From Symbiodinium natans (taxonomy: Eukaryota > Sar > Dinophyceae > Suessiales > Symbiodiniaceae): a DNA stretch of 64,000 bases. The position numbers and the translations under genes were made by a program. Below the pieces are notes generated by a model that saw only the letters and a program-made list of their open reading frames with translations, did no database searches and was not told where the DNA came from. The stretch lies in contig CAJNDS010002216.1 of NCBI GenBank assembly GCA_905221605.1, positions 442,501 to 506,500 on the forward strand, given 5' to 3'. Below, in pieces: positions 38,968-52,000 of the stretch; positions within the stretch are counted from its first letter, which is position 1; each line of letters begins with the position of its first letter.

Positions 38968-41900
38968 TTATATTTATATTTATATTTATTTATTTATCTA
39001 TTTATTTATCGTTTGTTTATTTATTTTTTTATTTATATTTATATATATATATTTGTATCTATATTTATTTTTATATTTATATTTATGTTTATATTTATAT
39101 GTATGTATGTGTACATACATACAGGGAAACATAAGATACTATGCCCAACGCCCTGCCCTGATTCCCTACTAAGAACCAGCAGGTCACAGGATCTACAGTC
39201 AACTAAACTCTAATTAAACACCAAATCCTAAATCCTAAACCCTAAACCCGAATCTGAAACCCTAAACCCCAAACCCTAAACCCTAAACCCTAAACCCCAA
39301 ACCCTAAACCCTAAACCCTAAACCCTAAACCCTAAACCCTAAACCCCAAGCCCGAAACGCCCGCCCTTCGGCCTCAGATCCTTGCCGTTCACGCGCACCG
39401 CGCCCTCCAGGGGGTCGTAGAAGCGCTCCAGGAGGGCCATGATGGTGCTCCTTACCAGGTGCTTCAAGGGTTTAGGGTTTAGGGTTTAGGGTTTAGGGTT
39501 TAGGGTTTAGGGTTTAGGGTTTAGGGTTTAGGGTTTAGGGTTTGGGGTTCAGGGTTCAGGGTTCAGGGCCCCAAACCCTAACCCTGAACCCAACCTGTGG
39601 CAAGCTTCTAAGAGGCTTAGGGAGATTTCAGAGGGTGGTGAGGAAACCTATCTTGGTACTACTGTATTTGCTTGAGAACCCCAAAAAAATCAAAAGACAG
39701 CTGTCTTCCTCATAAGGGTAATATGCGGATTACTTTTGTCTTGTGGGGTTCTTAAGCAAATATTTGAAGAACCCATGACTACAAGGAGTAACTCTGACCT
39801 CCAACCCGAGGCATCAGACTCGCAGGAACCTACTCGACCACCCAGGGTTTAGGGCTTGGGGCTTGGGGCTCTGGACCCTAAACCCTAAACCCCAAACCCC
39901 AAACCCTAAACCCTAAACCGCAAAGCTTAAACCCTAAACCCTAAACCCTAAACCGACGAAATGAATGGGTGGAGGCTCTTGCCACTGCCAGACTCCCCCA
40001 CCACCGCCACCTTCTGGCCCTTCGCAAGAGGGCTGCTCAGAGGGTCTTGGGGGCCCCGAGACGACCGGGCTGCTGGGGTTTAGGGTTTAGGGTTTAGGGT
40101 TTAGGGTTTAGGGTTTAGGATTTAGGGTTTAGGGTTTAGGGTTTAGGGTTTCGGGTCTCGGGTTCAGGGTTTAGGGTTTTAGGAATTGGGATCTCAGGTT
40201 TGCGTTGTCGGGGTTTCGGGCTTGAGCTTGTTGCAGGCTCATGGGTGCCAAGCTTTTTTCAGACGGTAACCTTCCCTAAAGACGCACGCAAGCTGAAGCC
40301 TTGAACCTCAAAGCCCCAAAACCACCTGGTTGCTATACTGCGGTTAGTCCCGTAGCTATTCTTGCAGGCGAGTTTTGCCCTCTTGAGCGGACACAAGTGT
40401 ATCGTTACAACTCTCTTAGGGTTTCGGGCTTAGGGTTTAGGGTTTAGGGTTGCCCCAAAACCCAAATTTCGCCTTCTGGATGGTCAGGGAGAGGCCGTGG
40501 AGTACTTTGATGTCCGGCCGCGCCGGGTACGCGAAGTGGACCTCGTCCAGTTGAAGCGTCTCGATTGGCCCGATCACCTCGCGATCATCGCGAAGTCCTC
40601 GATGGCAACGAGGGCTTAAAGGGGGGGGGGGGGGTTAGGGTTTAGGGTTAAGCCCTGTGAAGGGCGTAAGCCCTGAGCAAGACAGCTTGGGACCACTCGA
40701 GCCGGTTGCCTTCGTTGTCTTCGTTGGGGCTTACAGTTTAGGGACTAGGGGCTTTTAGGCTTCGTGCTATCAAAAGCCTAAACCCTAAACCCTCAACCCT
40801 AAACCTAAACCCTAAACCCCACCCTAAACCCTATGCCCAAATCTGCCAGAGAGCGTTTCTGAATCGTAGATTCATGGTTCACCTCGGATGCAAGGATGTC
40901 AGGCATCTGATCTCAGGTCCTTGAAGACTACACCGCAACCTCCACCTGCAAGCCCAAATCCCTAAAGCCGAATCACTAAACCCCACATTCAAGAAAGTCC
41001 TGAACCCTGAGCCCTAAAGCCTGGACCCTGAACTCGAAACACCCAACCCGAAACCCGAAACCCCCAAAGCCCTGAACTTGTGAACCCTAACCCCTGAACC
41101 CTGAACCTTGAACCCTAAACCCCAGCCCTACACCCTAAGCCCCAAACCCTAAACCATAAACCCTAAACCCGACACCCTAACCCCTAAACCCTACTCCCTA
41201 AACCCTAAACCCTAAACCCGAAACCCTAAACCCTAAACCCTAAACCCTAGCCCTAAACCCTAAACACCACAATGTGCCCAGGTGCCAGGTAAAAGAACCT
41301 GGCCATGGAAGCCTGCGCAGCATCAGGGGGCTTGAAGAGGATTCAGGGTGTAGGGGTTACGGTTTAGGGTTTAGGGTTTGGGGTTTAGGGTTTAGGGTTA
41401 GGGTTTAGGGTTTAGTGAAGTGTTTAGGGTTTAGGGTGTCCTTCCGTCAAGCTTCTGTGGCTCGCTCACGCCCTGAAGGACAAACGCTCTGCTCAGGGTT
41501 TAGGGCTTCTGGGTTATCAATCATCCCTAAACCCTAAACCTTAAACCCTAACCCCTAAACCCTAAGCCCTAAACCCTAAACCCTCAACCCTAAGCCCCAA
41601 ACCCTAAGCCCTAGGCCGAAGGCCTTATGTCTTGGCAACAGCACCTTCGCGACAAAAGCGCGTAGAGGACGACCTAGTGCTGAGATGTAACTCTGAACCC
41701 GAAACCCTAAACCCTAAACCCCAAACCCTAAACCCTAAACCTACCCCCCTAAACCCTAAACCCTAAAGGGAAAAACCTCGGTCTTGCGAAGAGTCGTGTG
41801 AGCGCGGCTGCCTTCGCCACCGCGATGTTGGCAAATCCCGGGGCAATGTTGCCGACCATGAAGCCCACGGTGAGAACGCCTCAACATCCAAAACAGGGGT

Positions 41901-44900
41901 TTAGGGTTTAGGGTTTTAGGGTGTAGGGTTTAGGGCTTAGGGCTTCGGGTTTAGGGTTTAGTGTTTAGTTTAGGGATTGTATTCCCTTATGGTCACCTAT
42001 ATATCATATGCATACTAGAATAACCCCCAAAGCCCGATTCTAATTAAGTATGCAGGACCCCATATTACTTCAGGAGATGTGGGGCAGGAGCATCGCGGAC
42101 GACTTCTGAGGCTAGATCCAGTCTCAAGTAAAATCAAAACATAGCGCAAATGCATTTGAGCCAGCAGCACCCCAGCTGAAGCCCTACAAGCCCTGTGAAC
42201 GTTATGTTCTGCGCAGCGGCAAGTAAAAGCTGCCATGACTTTCCCCGAGGTCAGATCCTGGCAGGGTCTGGCGATCCTATGCCCGAAAAACCCGTAAACC
42301 CTGCTACGTAGGGAAATACTACGAAACCCTAAAGGGCTTAGGGTGAGCCCTGTCCTCCTGGCCATCATACATCAGCTTCGACGCGAACCAGAATGCCAAG
42401 GCCATTGCCGCAAAGTACACGAACCATATGTAGCCCATGCCTCGGACGCATTTTGGGGGGGGGGGGGGGGGGGGGGGGTTGTGAGGTCGGGGTTTAGGTT
42501 TGTGGAGGGCTTGAGGGTTTTAGTCTTGGGTCTAGCGTTCTTCGAAGTAGCAATCTAACAAGCATACAAACCGGAAGATGCGAGTATGTCCCAGCGACAG
42601 AAAAAGTCGAACAGAAAAAAACCAACTGAATCTCCGCAAGAGCAATTGGCAGGTTAGGGTTTAGGGTTTAGGGCTTAGTTAGGGTCTAGGGTTTGGGGTT
42701 TAGGGACAGCGTGATGACAACAGACAGCTCCATGACGTGACTAGTGCTTGCGAAGGTGCCGACGCCGGTCTTAATTCGGTTCCGGAGGCCTGCGGCGTCG
42801 CTCTACATGATGCCAGGGGTTTTAGGGTTTAGCGTTCAGGGTTTAGGGTTTTAGGGTTTAGGGTTTAGGGCTTAGGGTTTAGGGGTTTAGGGTTTAGGGT
42901 TTAGGGTTTAGGGTTTAGGGTTAGGGTTCAGGGTTCAACATGCAATGCAAAGAGCTCACAGAATTCACAAGGCTGGCGCTGCTTTCCTGCCTCCTCTTGA
43001 TGCAGATTCAACAGCTGCAGAATAGCGGCGGATCTCACGCGCCTCGCAGGAACCCCCAGGAAAGAAGCATGACGAGAACTGACGCATCCGGGCAGGACCA
43101 CAAACATTGCAAGTATACTATATACTACGGCACCCTTAAAAGGACCCCAAAAAGGACCCTCACTTAGAGAACGACCCATATCACATGCCAAAACCCTAAA
43201 CCCCAAACCCCAAACAAACCCTAAACCCTAAACCCTGACTGGACTTGACATGACGGGTCCTCGCCGCCAAAGGCGACCTCAGGTCGGGTAGAGGGACCGG
43301 GTTTTAGGGGGGCTTTAGGGTTTAGGGTTTAGGGTTTAGGGGTTAGGGTTTAGGGTTTAGGGGTTTAGGGTTTAGGGTTTAGGGTTTAGGGTTTAGGGTT
43401 TAGGGTTTATGGTTTAGGGGTTTAGGGTTTAGGGTTTAGGGTTTAGGGTTTAGGGTTTAGGGTTTAGGGTTTAGGGTTTAGGGTTTAGGGTTTAGGGTTT
43501 AGGGTTTAGGGTTGTGCAGGCTCCTGATTCTCCCTAAAGGCCCTCCCTTCAGATTCACGCAATGCGCTTTGGGCAGGTGTACTATCGGGGCCTTAACAAT
43601 TAGAGTAGGGTTTGGGGGATATGATCGTATACTTATACAGAGACCATCGGGGAACAATGGGTAATTCTTCCGGCCCCTAAAGGAATCGCCTGTGGAAGAA
43701 ACCAAACCAATGACCCCCAAACTCCAGAAAACAAAGCACCCAAGAGCCTAAAACCCTCAACCCTAAACCCTAAACTCTAAACCCTAAACCCTAAACCCTA
43801 AACCCTAAACCCTAACCCTAAACTCTAAACTCTAAACCCTAAACCCTAAACCCTAAACCCTAAACCCTAAACCCTAAACCTAAACCGTCAACACGCAAAG
43901 TTACTCTGTGCCACGTCCGGGCGGCGACAGTGCGGATGGCAAAGAGCATCTCGTCCGCCAGGGTTGCAGCCTTCTCGTAAGGGCCCTGCGCTTCTTGCCT
44001 CGTGCTGCTTAGGGTTTAGGGTTTAGGGTTTAGGGTTTAGGGTTTAGGGTTTAGGGTTTAGGGTTTAGGGTTTAGGGTTTAGGGTTTAGGGTTTAGGGTT
44101 TAGGGTTTAGGGTTTAGGGTTTAGGGTTTAGGGTTAGGGTTTAGGGTTTAGGGTTTAGGGTTTAGGGTATAGGGTTTAGGGTTTAGGGTTTAGGGTTTAG
44201 GGCGTAGGGTAGCCCAGGGTGTAGGGTTCAAGGTTTTAGGGCGGAAGGGTTTTAGGGCGGGCTTCAAAAAATCAAGGGCTTCTTGAGGGAGGGCGGTCGT
44301 GGGGAGTAACAAACACAATGTTGCTCCACAGCAATCCCTGATTCCCTAACCCTGAAGCCCCCACCCTAAACCCTAAACCCTAAACCCCAAACCCTAAACA
44401 CTTGGACCTTCAGGCTCGGGGTTTGGGGATTCGGAGACCATGAAGTCCTGCGATCCGGGGATTGTCCGGGATCCTGTCCCACGGTTTAGGGTTTGGGGTT
44501 TAGGGCTTAGGGTTTCGGGCTTCGGGCTCATGGTTGCTCATGGTTTACGGTGGCCTGTAAAGCCAAAACTAAAACCCTGCACCTTAAACCCTTAACCCTA
44601 ACAGAGATCCTCTTTGCCTGACATAACTATAACATAGCGAGCACTAGACTCTAGCTAGATGGAGCCCTACACCCTAAGACCCGAGCTGACCCTAGATTCG
44701 CTCAGAATGTCCCACGGCCGCTGTCTGCAAAGGCCGGGTCGCACGAAATCCAGCACTGCGGACGACCTTTTGGGGTTTAGGGTATAGGGTATAGGGTTTA
44801 GGGTTAGGGATTAAGGTTTAGGGTTTAGGGTTTAGGGTTTGGGGTTTAGGGACACTCAAGCCCTAGGAGCCGGGTACTTGAAACCCCAAATGTAACTGCA

Positions 44901-46452
44901 CTTCGAAGTCCCCTAAGTCTTCTAAGCAGGTGTGAAGCAGACTTTTCAGTAAGGTAAGAAGTACCCATGAACCTCCAAGTAAGGAGCTTGAAGGGTAGAG
45001 GGATTAGGGCTTAGACTGCCGGGGGTCGAGGAAGTCGAGCCCCCAGACCCTGAAATCCCCAAAGTCGTGCAGGGTACCCCCCCCCTTGCATCATGAAAGG
45101 AGCCGGCCCGACCTTGAGCAGAGGCTCCAGGCGAAACCCTAAACCCTAAACCGAATGCCCAGCCTCTTGAGGTTGCTTCGGGATCGTCAGCTGAACACCA
45201 AAGCCCGCCAGCCCCGAAGCACCTGAAGCCTAAACCCTGAGTCCTTCTGGGCAGTTCTCTAAGTTAGTGTTTTGTTTGGGGGTCCTTCTTGTAAGGCCCT
45301 ACTATTTTTGGGGCACCCAAAAAGGGACCCAAAATCTAGAATTTCTGGATACCCTAAACCCTAAACCCTGAACCCTAAACCCTAAACCCTAAACCCTAAA
45401 CCCTAGGGGCCCCCGGCATGATAACTGCTCCTCCCGCCATCAAGGGCAGCGTGGCAAGCATGAGCAGGGCAATCTGCCACGACCTCCGGCATCGTACTTG
45501 GAGGTTCATGGGCACTTATAACTCTAATTATAACTGTACTTATAAACCCCCTAAGTCCCCTAAGTCGGTTATAAGTGGACTTATTATTGGGGTTAGAAGT
45601 ACCCATGAACCTCCAAGTACGGCTCCGGGTTTGAGGGTTCGAGGGTCTCAGGGCAAGGAATGCACGGTTCGGGGTTTGGGGTTCAGGGTTAAGGTTCGGG
45701 ATTCGGTGGGGGGAGTGGTGGAGTCTAGGTATCTATCTGGTCCTCTCTCTCTCTCTCTCCGTGTCTAGTTTGCAGAAGATACGCAACCAAGTATTACAGA
45801 GACAGCATCTGCAGAACCTGCAGACGCAGGCTGGATCGGTAGATCAGTGAGGCTGCACCAGCTCCCCTGGGGCCTTCTGATACTGCATCTTTCGAGCTGT
45901 GCTGAGACCCCTCACAGCTCCAACTGTTCAAGCGCAACTTGACTGTCTGCGACAGAAGACACGAAGACGCCCTTGCTGAGGTGCCGAAGGATTCCCTTAT
46001 AGTAAGGACCCCAAACAAGGTCCCCGAATTTCGGAAACCCCCTAGTGGTTGATCTAGACGGTTCCAGATAGGTACCCTTCTATGCAAAGCAGCTCATATT
46101 AAGAGGCTCCCCCCAGAACTCCAGACTTCAACCCTAAATCCCAAACCCCAAACCTTAAACCCGAAACCCTGAACCCGAAACCCCCAACCGGCGGAGTGTT
46201 TTAAGTTTCTTTTTAAGGCGTGGCTCGGGCATGTTTTTTTTTGAAGGTGTGGCTCGGCTTGGCTTGGCAACTACCGTAAATAGCAGCTGTTCTATGTTTT
46301 CAGAGGCTGCCAAAACTGTAAATAGCAGCCTCTTTTAAGGGATTCCTACGGTGTCTTAAGGAAGCTTGCACGGCTTAACAAAGCCCCTTTGCAAACACAA
46401 TGCTCCGAACGATAGGTTTGGAAGGGAATCATATTCTTTGACAAGCAGCACC

Positions 46453-46483
<31 letters not shown>

Positions 46484-48949
46484 AAAAAAAAAAAAAAACC
46501 TAAAACCCCTGAGCATTCGAACCCTAGACTTTAACCCTAAGCCCTAAACCCGAAACCCTGAACCTTAGCTGAGCATTCGACAGGATGAATCCCACGGTGA
46601 GGCCAATGACCAAGCCCGAGAAGGACATGACGCTCACGCCCAGTTTGGTGCCGAAGGCTTGGCAAGGCGAGGATTTAGGGTTTAGGGTTTAGGGTTGAGG
46701 GTTTAGGGTTTAGGATTAGGATTTAGGGTTTAAGGTCTAGGGTCTAGGTTTTCGGATTTAGGGTTTAGGGTTTAGGGCTTGGTGCCGAAGGCTTGGCAAG
46801 GCGCTGGGCTCTAGGGTCTGGGATCTCGGGTTTTTGGGTTTTTGGGTTTTCGGGTTGTCGGGTTCTAGGGTTCTAGGGTCTAAGGGTTTAAGGGGTTCTT
46901 GGAGGCTACTTTGGGAAGTAAGGTGGGGAGCGCCTCGAGCTTCTACGACTGTGGGAGCTTCAGGATTTGGAGGCTGAAGAGTTCAGGGTTTAGAGTTCAG
47001 GGTTTAGGGTTTAGGGTTTAGGGTTTAGGGTTTAGGGTTTAGGGTTTAGGGTTTAGGGTTTAGGGTTTAGGGTTTAGGGGTTAGGGTCCCCGTACCCTTG
47101 AGCCCTAAACCCGAAGCCCCAGATATTGGGCATTGCTCTTCCGTGCTGTGGCCTCGGGCCTCTGCGGAACACCACTAATTTTGGGGAACCCCCTCCCAAG
47201 CTTCCGGGGAGGTACGAGGAATCTTGGGGCTTAGGGTTTAGGGTTTAGGGTTTAGGGTTTCGGGTTTCGGGTTTAGGGTTAGGGTTTAGGGTTTAGGATA
47301 CCATCCTTGCTGCCGGGAGTCCTTCGTGCAAGGCTTCCAAGTCCGCCATCATCTCGCCTAGACCAGGGGTCTAAGGGTAGTTACATTGGGCCCCCGGGGT
47401 TTAGGGTTTAGGGCTTAGGGTTTGGGGTTTGGGGCTTAGGTTTTAGGACTACGGGACCCCTGATTTACCCCTGACGAAGCCTATACAACCTAGGGGCCCA
47501 TACTTCAGAACCCTTGAAAGGAGGTAGGGGACTACATTTAGGGCCCATATCCCCTAAACCCTCAAGGGAAACTTTGAGAAGCCCGTTCTATTTGATGTTT
47601 GGGCTGACACGGTTCTTGGGTTCAGGGACTCTGTACAACTGATGTTGAAACCAACGAACTTCACCATTGCTACCACATACCAACGAGGGCTACGAAACCT
47701 CCAAACACGAAAAGCCCCCACACACACCCCAAACCCTAACCTAAAACTACTAAACGTCAAACCCTGAAAAAACAGATACCCTAACCCCGTAAAAGCCGAA
47801 AGCCTACAACCCCATACCTGTGAAACCCCTGAACCCTAAAACCCAAACCCTAAGCCCTAAACCCGTAAACGCGAAACCCCGACCCGCCCCCCTCCAAATC
47901 CCTAAAACCCAAAACCCTAAAACCCACACCCCAACCCCTTTTAATGCTAAACGCCGAACACAGAACTCGCAAAACCCTACACCCCAAATCTAAACTCGAA
48001 ACTCTAAAACCCTCTAATAAACCCCAAACCCTTAAAGCCGCTAAGAACGCGTAAGGGCCTTAAAACCCTCAAAGCCCTTCAAGCCCTTCAAGCCCTTAAA
48101 GCCCTTAACGCCCTTAAAGCCCTTAAAGCCCTTGAAGCCCTTCAAGCCCTTAAAGCCCTCAAAGCCCTTAAAGCCCTTAAAGCCCTTAAAACCCTCAAAA
48201 GCCCTTGAAGCCCTTAAAACCCACAAAACCCTGAAATCCCTTTAAGCCCTTAAGAACCCTGAAACTCTAAAAGCCCTTGAAACCCCTGAACCCTGGTCCC
48301 GCCTGGCAAAGCACCGGGGCTATGTGTGTCGAACCAGCCCACATCTCGGTGAAGCATCAGGTCGAAGTACCTGGGGCTTGGGTTCAGGGTTTAGGGTTTA
48401 GGGTTTAGGGTTTAGGGTTTAGGGTTTAGGGTTTAGGGTTTAGGGTTTAGGGTTTAGGGTTTAGGGTTTAGGGCTTAGGCTTCGGGCTTTGGGTTGTTTA
48501 GGGTTTAAGGTTTGGGGTTTAGGGTTTAGGGTTTAGGGTTTAGGGTTTAGGGTTTAGGGTTTAGGGTTTAGGGCTTAGGCTTCCTGGGCTGAAGGGCATC
48601 CAAGATGCAATGGCCTCATCTTCTTCACCTTTGGCGTTTCGGCAGGCTGGTCTCCCCCTCACTTGGAGGTTCAGGGCACTTATCACCCAATTGCATGTGT
48701 AATATAGGGGCCTGAATAACTAGAATAGGGTTTGTAGTAGAATTACAAACGGACCAGAAGGGAATATGATTAGTAGCTATTCCGACCCCTATGTTAGTTA
48801 TGTCCCACTCAGGGCCCTTAAGCACCCCAATAGGGTTATAATTGGGTGTTTTATGCACAGTTGCATGACTCTCCAAGTACCTACCCCAAACAAAGCCCAC
48901 AGAAGCCCGTAAGCCCTAGGCCATAAACCCTAAACCCCCAAACCAACAC

Positions 48950-49003
<54 letters not shown>

Positions 49004-52000
49004 TCACTTTGGCTTGGCATGAACTGATGCTGTGTGCAATCTTAAGGGTGTCTGGGGCATGAAGGTGACGTGAAGATTTTGTACCAGACATGCCAGACAC
49101 AAGGAATGGCATGTGCAAACTTGATGAGGTGATGCAAACATGAGGCAGGGTCCTGCCTCGCTGTACCAGACTCAGAGGAATGGTGCAGCACGAAATGAAG
49201 TGGAGACGAAAATGAAGTGAGGGCCTACCAGCTACTCTAGACTGAGTCCAGGCACAAACCAACGCAGGTACGTTTACCAGGGGTAGGGGTGGGGAGCTTC
49301 GGTGGGCAGAGCCACCCCCACACCCCCTCTGCCCTCCTGCAGACTGGAATAGACAGAGAATGACTGATCACCATGTTCAGGTGTTTACACACACACACAG
49401 AGACAGGCAGACAGACAGACAGGCAGGCAGGCAGACACTCTCTGCGGAGAGAAAGATCAGACGAGACACGCCTAACTAACAAAACCCCTCAGAGAACAGC
49501 CAGAAATCCTATACCCTAAACCCTGAACCCTAAAACCCTAAAACCCTAAAACCCTAAAACCCTAAACCCTAAACCCTAAACCCTAAACCCCAGCCGAGAC
49601 ACCTGGCTGTCGGCGAAGTACGCGAAGCCCCACCCTTGCAGGGAGGCGGCGACACAGACGCCACAGCCGATCCTGGGAGGCGCTCTCTGGGGTTCATCCG
49701 CCTAAACCCTAGCCCTAAACCCTAAACCCTAAACCCTAAACCCTAAACCCTGAACCCTGAACCCTGAACCCTAAACCCTGAACCCTACCCCCTAAACCCT
49801 GCCCTGAACCGAAATTACACAAGCAAAAGGTGTTTCCCTAAACCTTAAACCCCCAAACCCGAGGGCCCGACACCCCAGAACCCTTAAACCCTACACCCTA
49901 CACCCTAAACCCTAAACCCTAAACCCTAAACCCTAAACCCTAAACCCTAAACCCCCAAAACCCTGAAACCCTAAACCCCTAAAACTTCACAAAACCCCTC
50001 TAAAAACCCTAAAGCCCCAAGGTTCCTAAAGCCCTGGACGCTAGAAATCCTAAGTTCCAGCTCACATCTATGGCTTGGTAGCCCAGTAATCATTTTTTTT
50101 GTTACTTTGTAAGGGAAACCAGAACCAAAAGAAAATGGTAAAGGGTCGACTCAGGGTTTGTAGGCTCCGGTGCTTGGCCTGAAAGGCACTAAAGCCCACA
50201 AACTGGATTAGGCGCCGCCTACCCAGGTAGGGAGCCAGATGCCCCAGAGTCCCTTTACAACATGAACCCGAGATGGCCCGAGACGCAGAATGAAGTTGAT
50301 CGCCGTTTCGCCCACCTTGGTGGGGTCCGCGGGCTTGGGTACGTGTGATACTTGAAGCTTCATGGTACTTACTAACCAATCATAACTGTACTTATAACCC
50401 TACTTATAATACCCCTAAAGGGCCTTATAGGGGTTATCCCAATTATAAGTAGGGTTATAAGCCCAGTTATAATTGGTTAGTAAGTACCATGAACCTTCAA
50501 GTAAGGGGCCTTGACTTAGTAGGTAGAGCAGGTAGCCTTTAACCTTTTTGGGCTCTTATATTCCCATTGTAACCCAAAAGTTTCACCTTTAGTTTCCCGA
50601 GGATACTGGACAACTACCCGAAACCCAAACCCTAGACCCTAAACCCGAAACCTTGAGGTTTCGAGTTTTGGGCCCGAAGCCATAAAAACCCCAAATCCCT
50701 AAACCCCCAAGCCCAAACCCCCTCTAGCCCAAGTAACCTCGGAATAAAGAGGGCGCCCTGTTTGGTTCACAGGGGCTCAAGGAGCCTCCTCCCCCCCCCT
50801 GGGTCCTAGCCCTAAACCCTAAACCCTAAACCCCAAACCCCAAATCCCAAACCCTAAATCCCCTCTTTAGCCCGAACTTGAGCAGCTCTGCGGTTTGGGG
50901 CTGAACAGGGAGGCTGCCGAACCCTAACCCCTAACCCTAAACCCTAATCCCTAACCCCTAAACCCTAAACCCTAAACCCTAAACCCTGAACCCTGAGGGG
51001 AGGCTGCAAAGGAGTCGCATTCTGGAGCATGACAGCCTGGGCTTCCGCCGTCAGCGCCTGCAAAAGGCGACTCCGGGGTTCCGGGGTTTAGGGTTTAGGG
51101 TTCAGGGTTTAGGGTTTAAGGTTTAGGGTTTAGGGTTTAGGGTTTAGGGTTTAGGGTTTAGGGTTTAGGGTTTAGGGTTTAGGGTTTGCTGTGATAGGGC
51201 GTAGATGCTGTGAAGATTAGGTTTCGGAACAAGCTAGCAGCTTTGGCCCGATTGTGGAGGGCCATCTAACACTTTTCTCCCACCCCACGCCGTCCAAGGC
51301 GGCAACGCCACCCAAATGGGTTTAGGGTTTAGTGTTTAGTGTTTAGGGTTTAGGGTTTAGGGTTTAGGGTTTAGGGTTTGGGGCTTAGGGTTTGGGTTTG
51401 GGGGGTTTTGGGGTTTGAGTTTGGGGTTCAGATTTTGGGGTTAGGGTTTAGGGTTTGGGGTTTTGGGGTTTGGGGTTTTTGGGTTTTTGGGTTTGGGGTT
51501 TTGGGGTTTTGGGGTTTAGGCGCTTCAGGGGCTTAGTTTGCACCAGCAGAGGCGTTAAGGTTTGGGAGGTACCGGAGCCCTTCCTGCCGGCCGAGGAAGG
51601 TCTCGCGCTTGGAGTATCTTCATTTGCTGTTGCTACCTTTCCTTACTTGTTCTTCATTTCCCCATTCCCGCTGTGCAAGCCTGGGAGAAAAAAAGGATTT
51701 TTAAAGGAACCCTTATTCCCCATTCAGAGCCAGTTAAGTTGCTCTGCTAGATGTTGTGGGCCTGCATCTTTGACCCGCCTCGTCAGTGGCAGCTGCTCAT
51801 TCTTTCTCTGCCAAGTGTCGACGCAACCCTGTACATGTAAATTTGGCCGATACTTTCTCAGGCCGCAGCAAAATACTCTGTGGGAATGCATTGGCTACGG
51901 TTCATCTTTCTCGCGGATGCCAGGTTTAGGGGTGCAAGGGTCAGGCCCCTAAAACCCTCTGAAAAACATTCCTGAAGATGATCCTCAAAAAACCCCATAA

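Noticed and set aside
44690-44770. Possible exon between TM4 and exon 12
   Set aside because: No frame matched the family; exons 11 and 12 join in phase without it.
48041-48226. FKGFKGFKG frame
   Set aside because: Translation of the 9-bp minisatellite.
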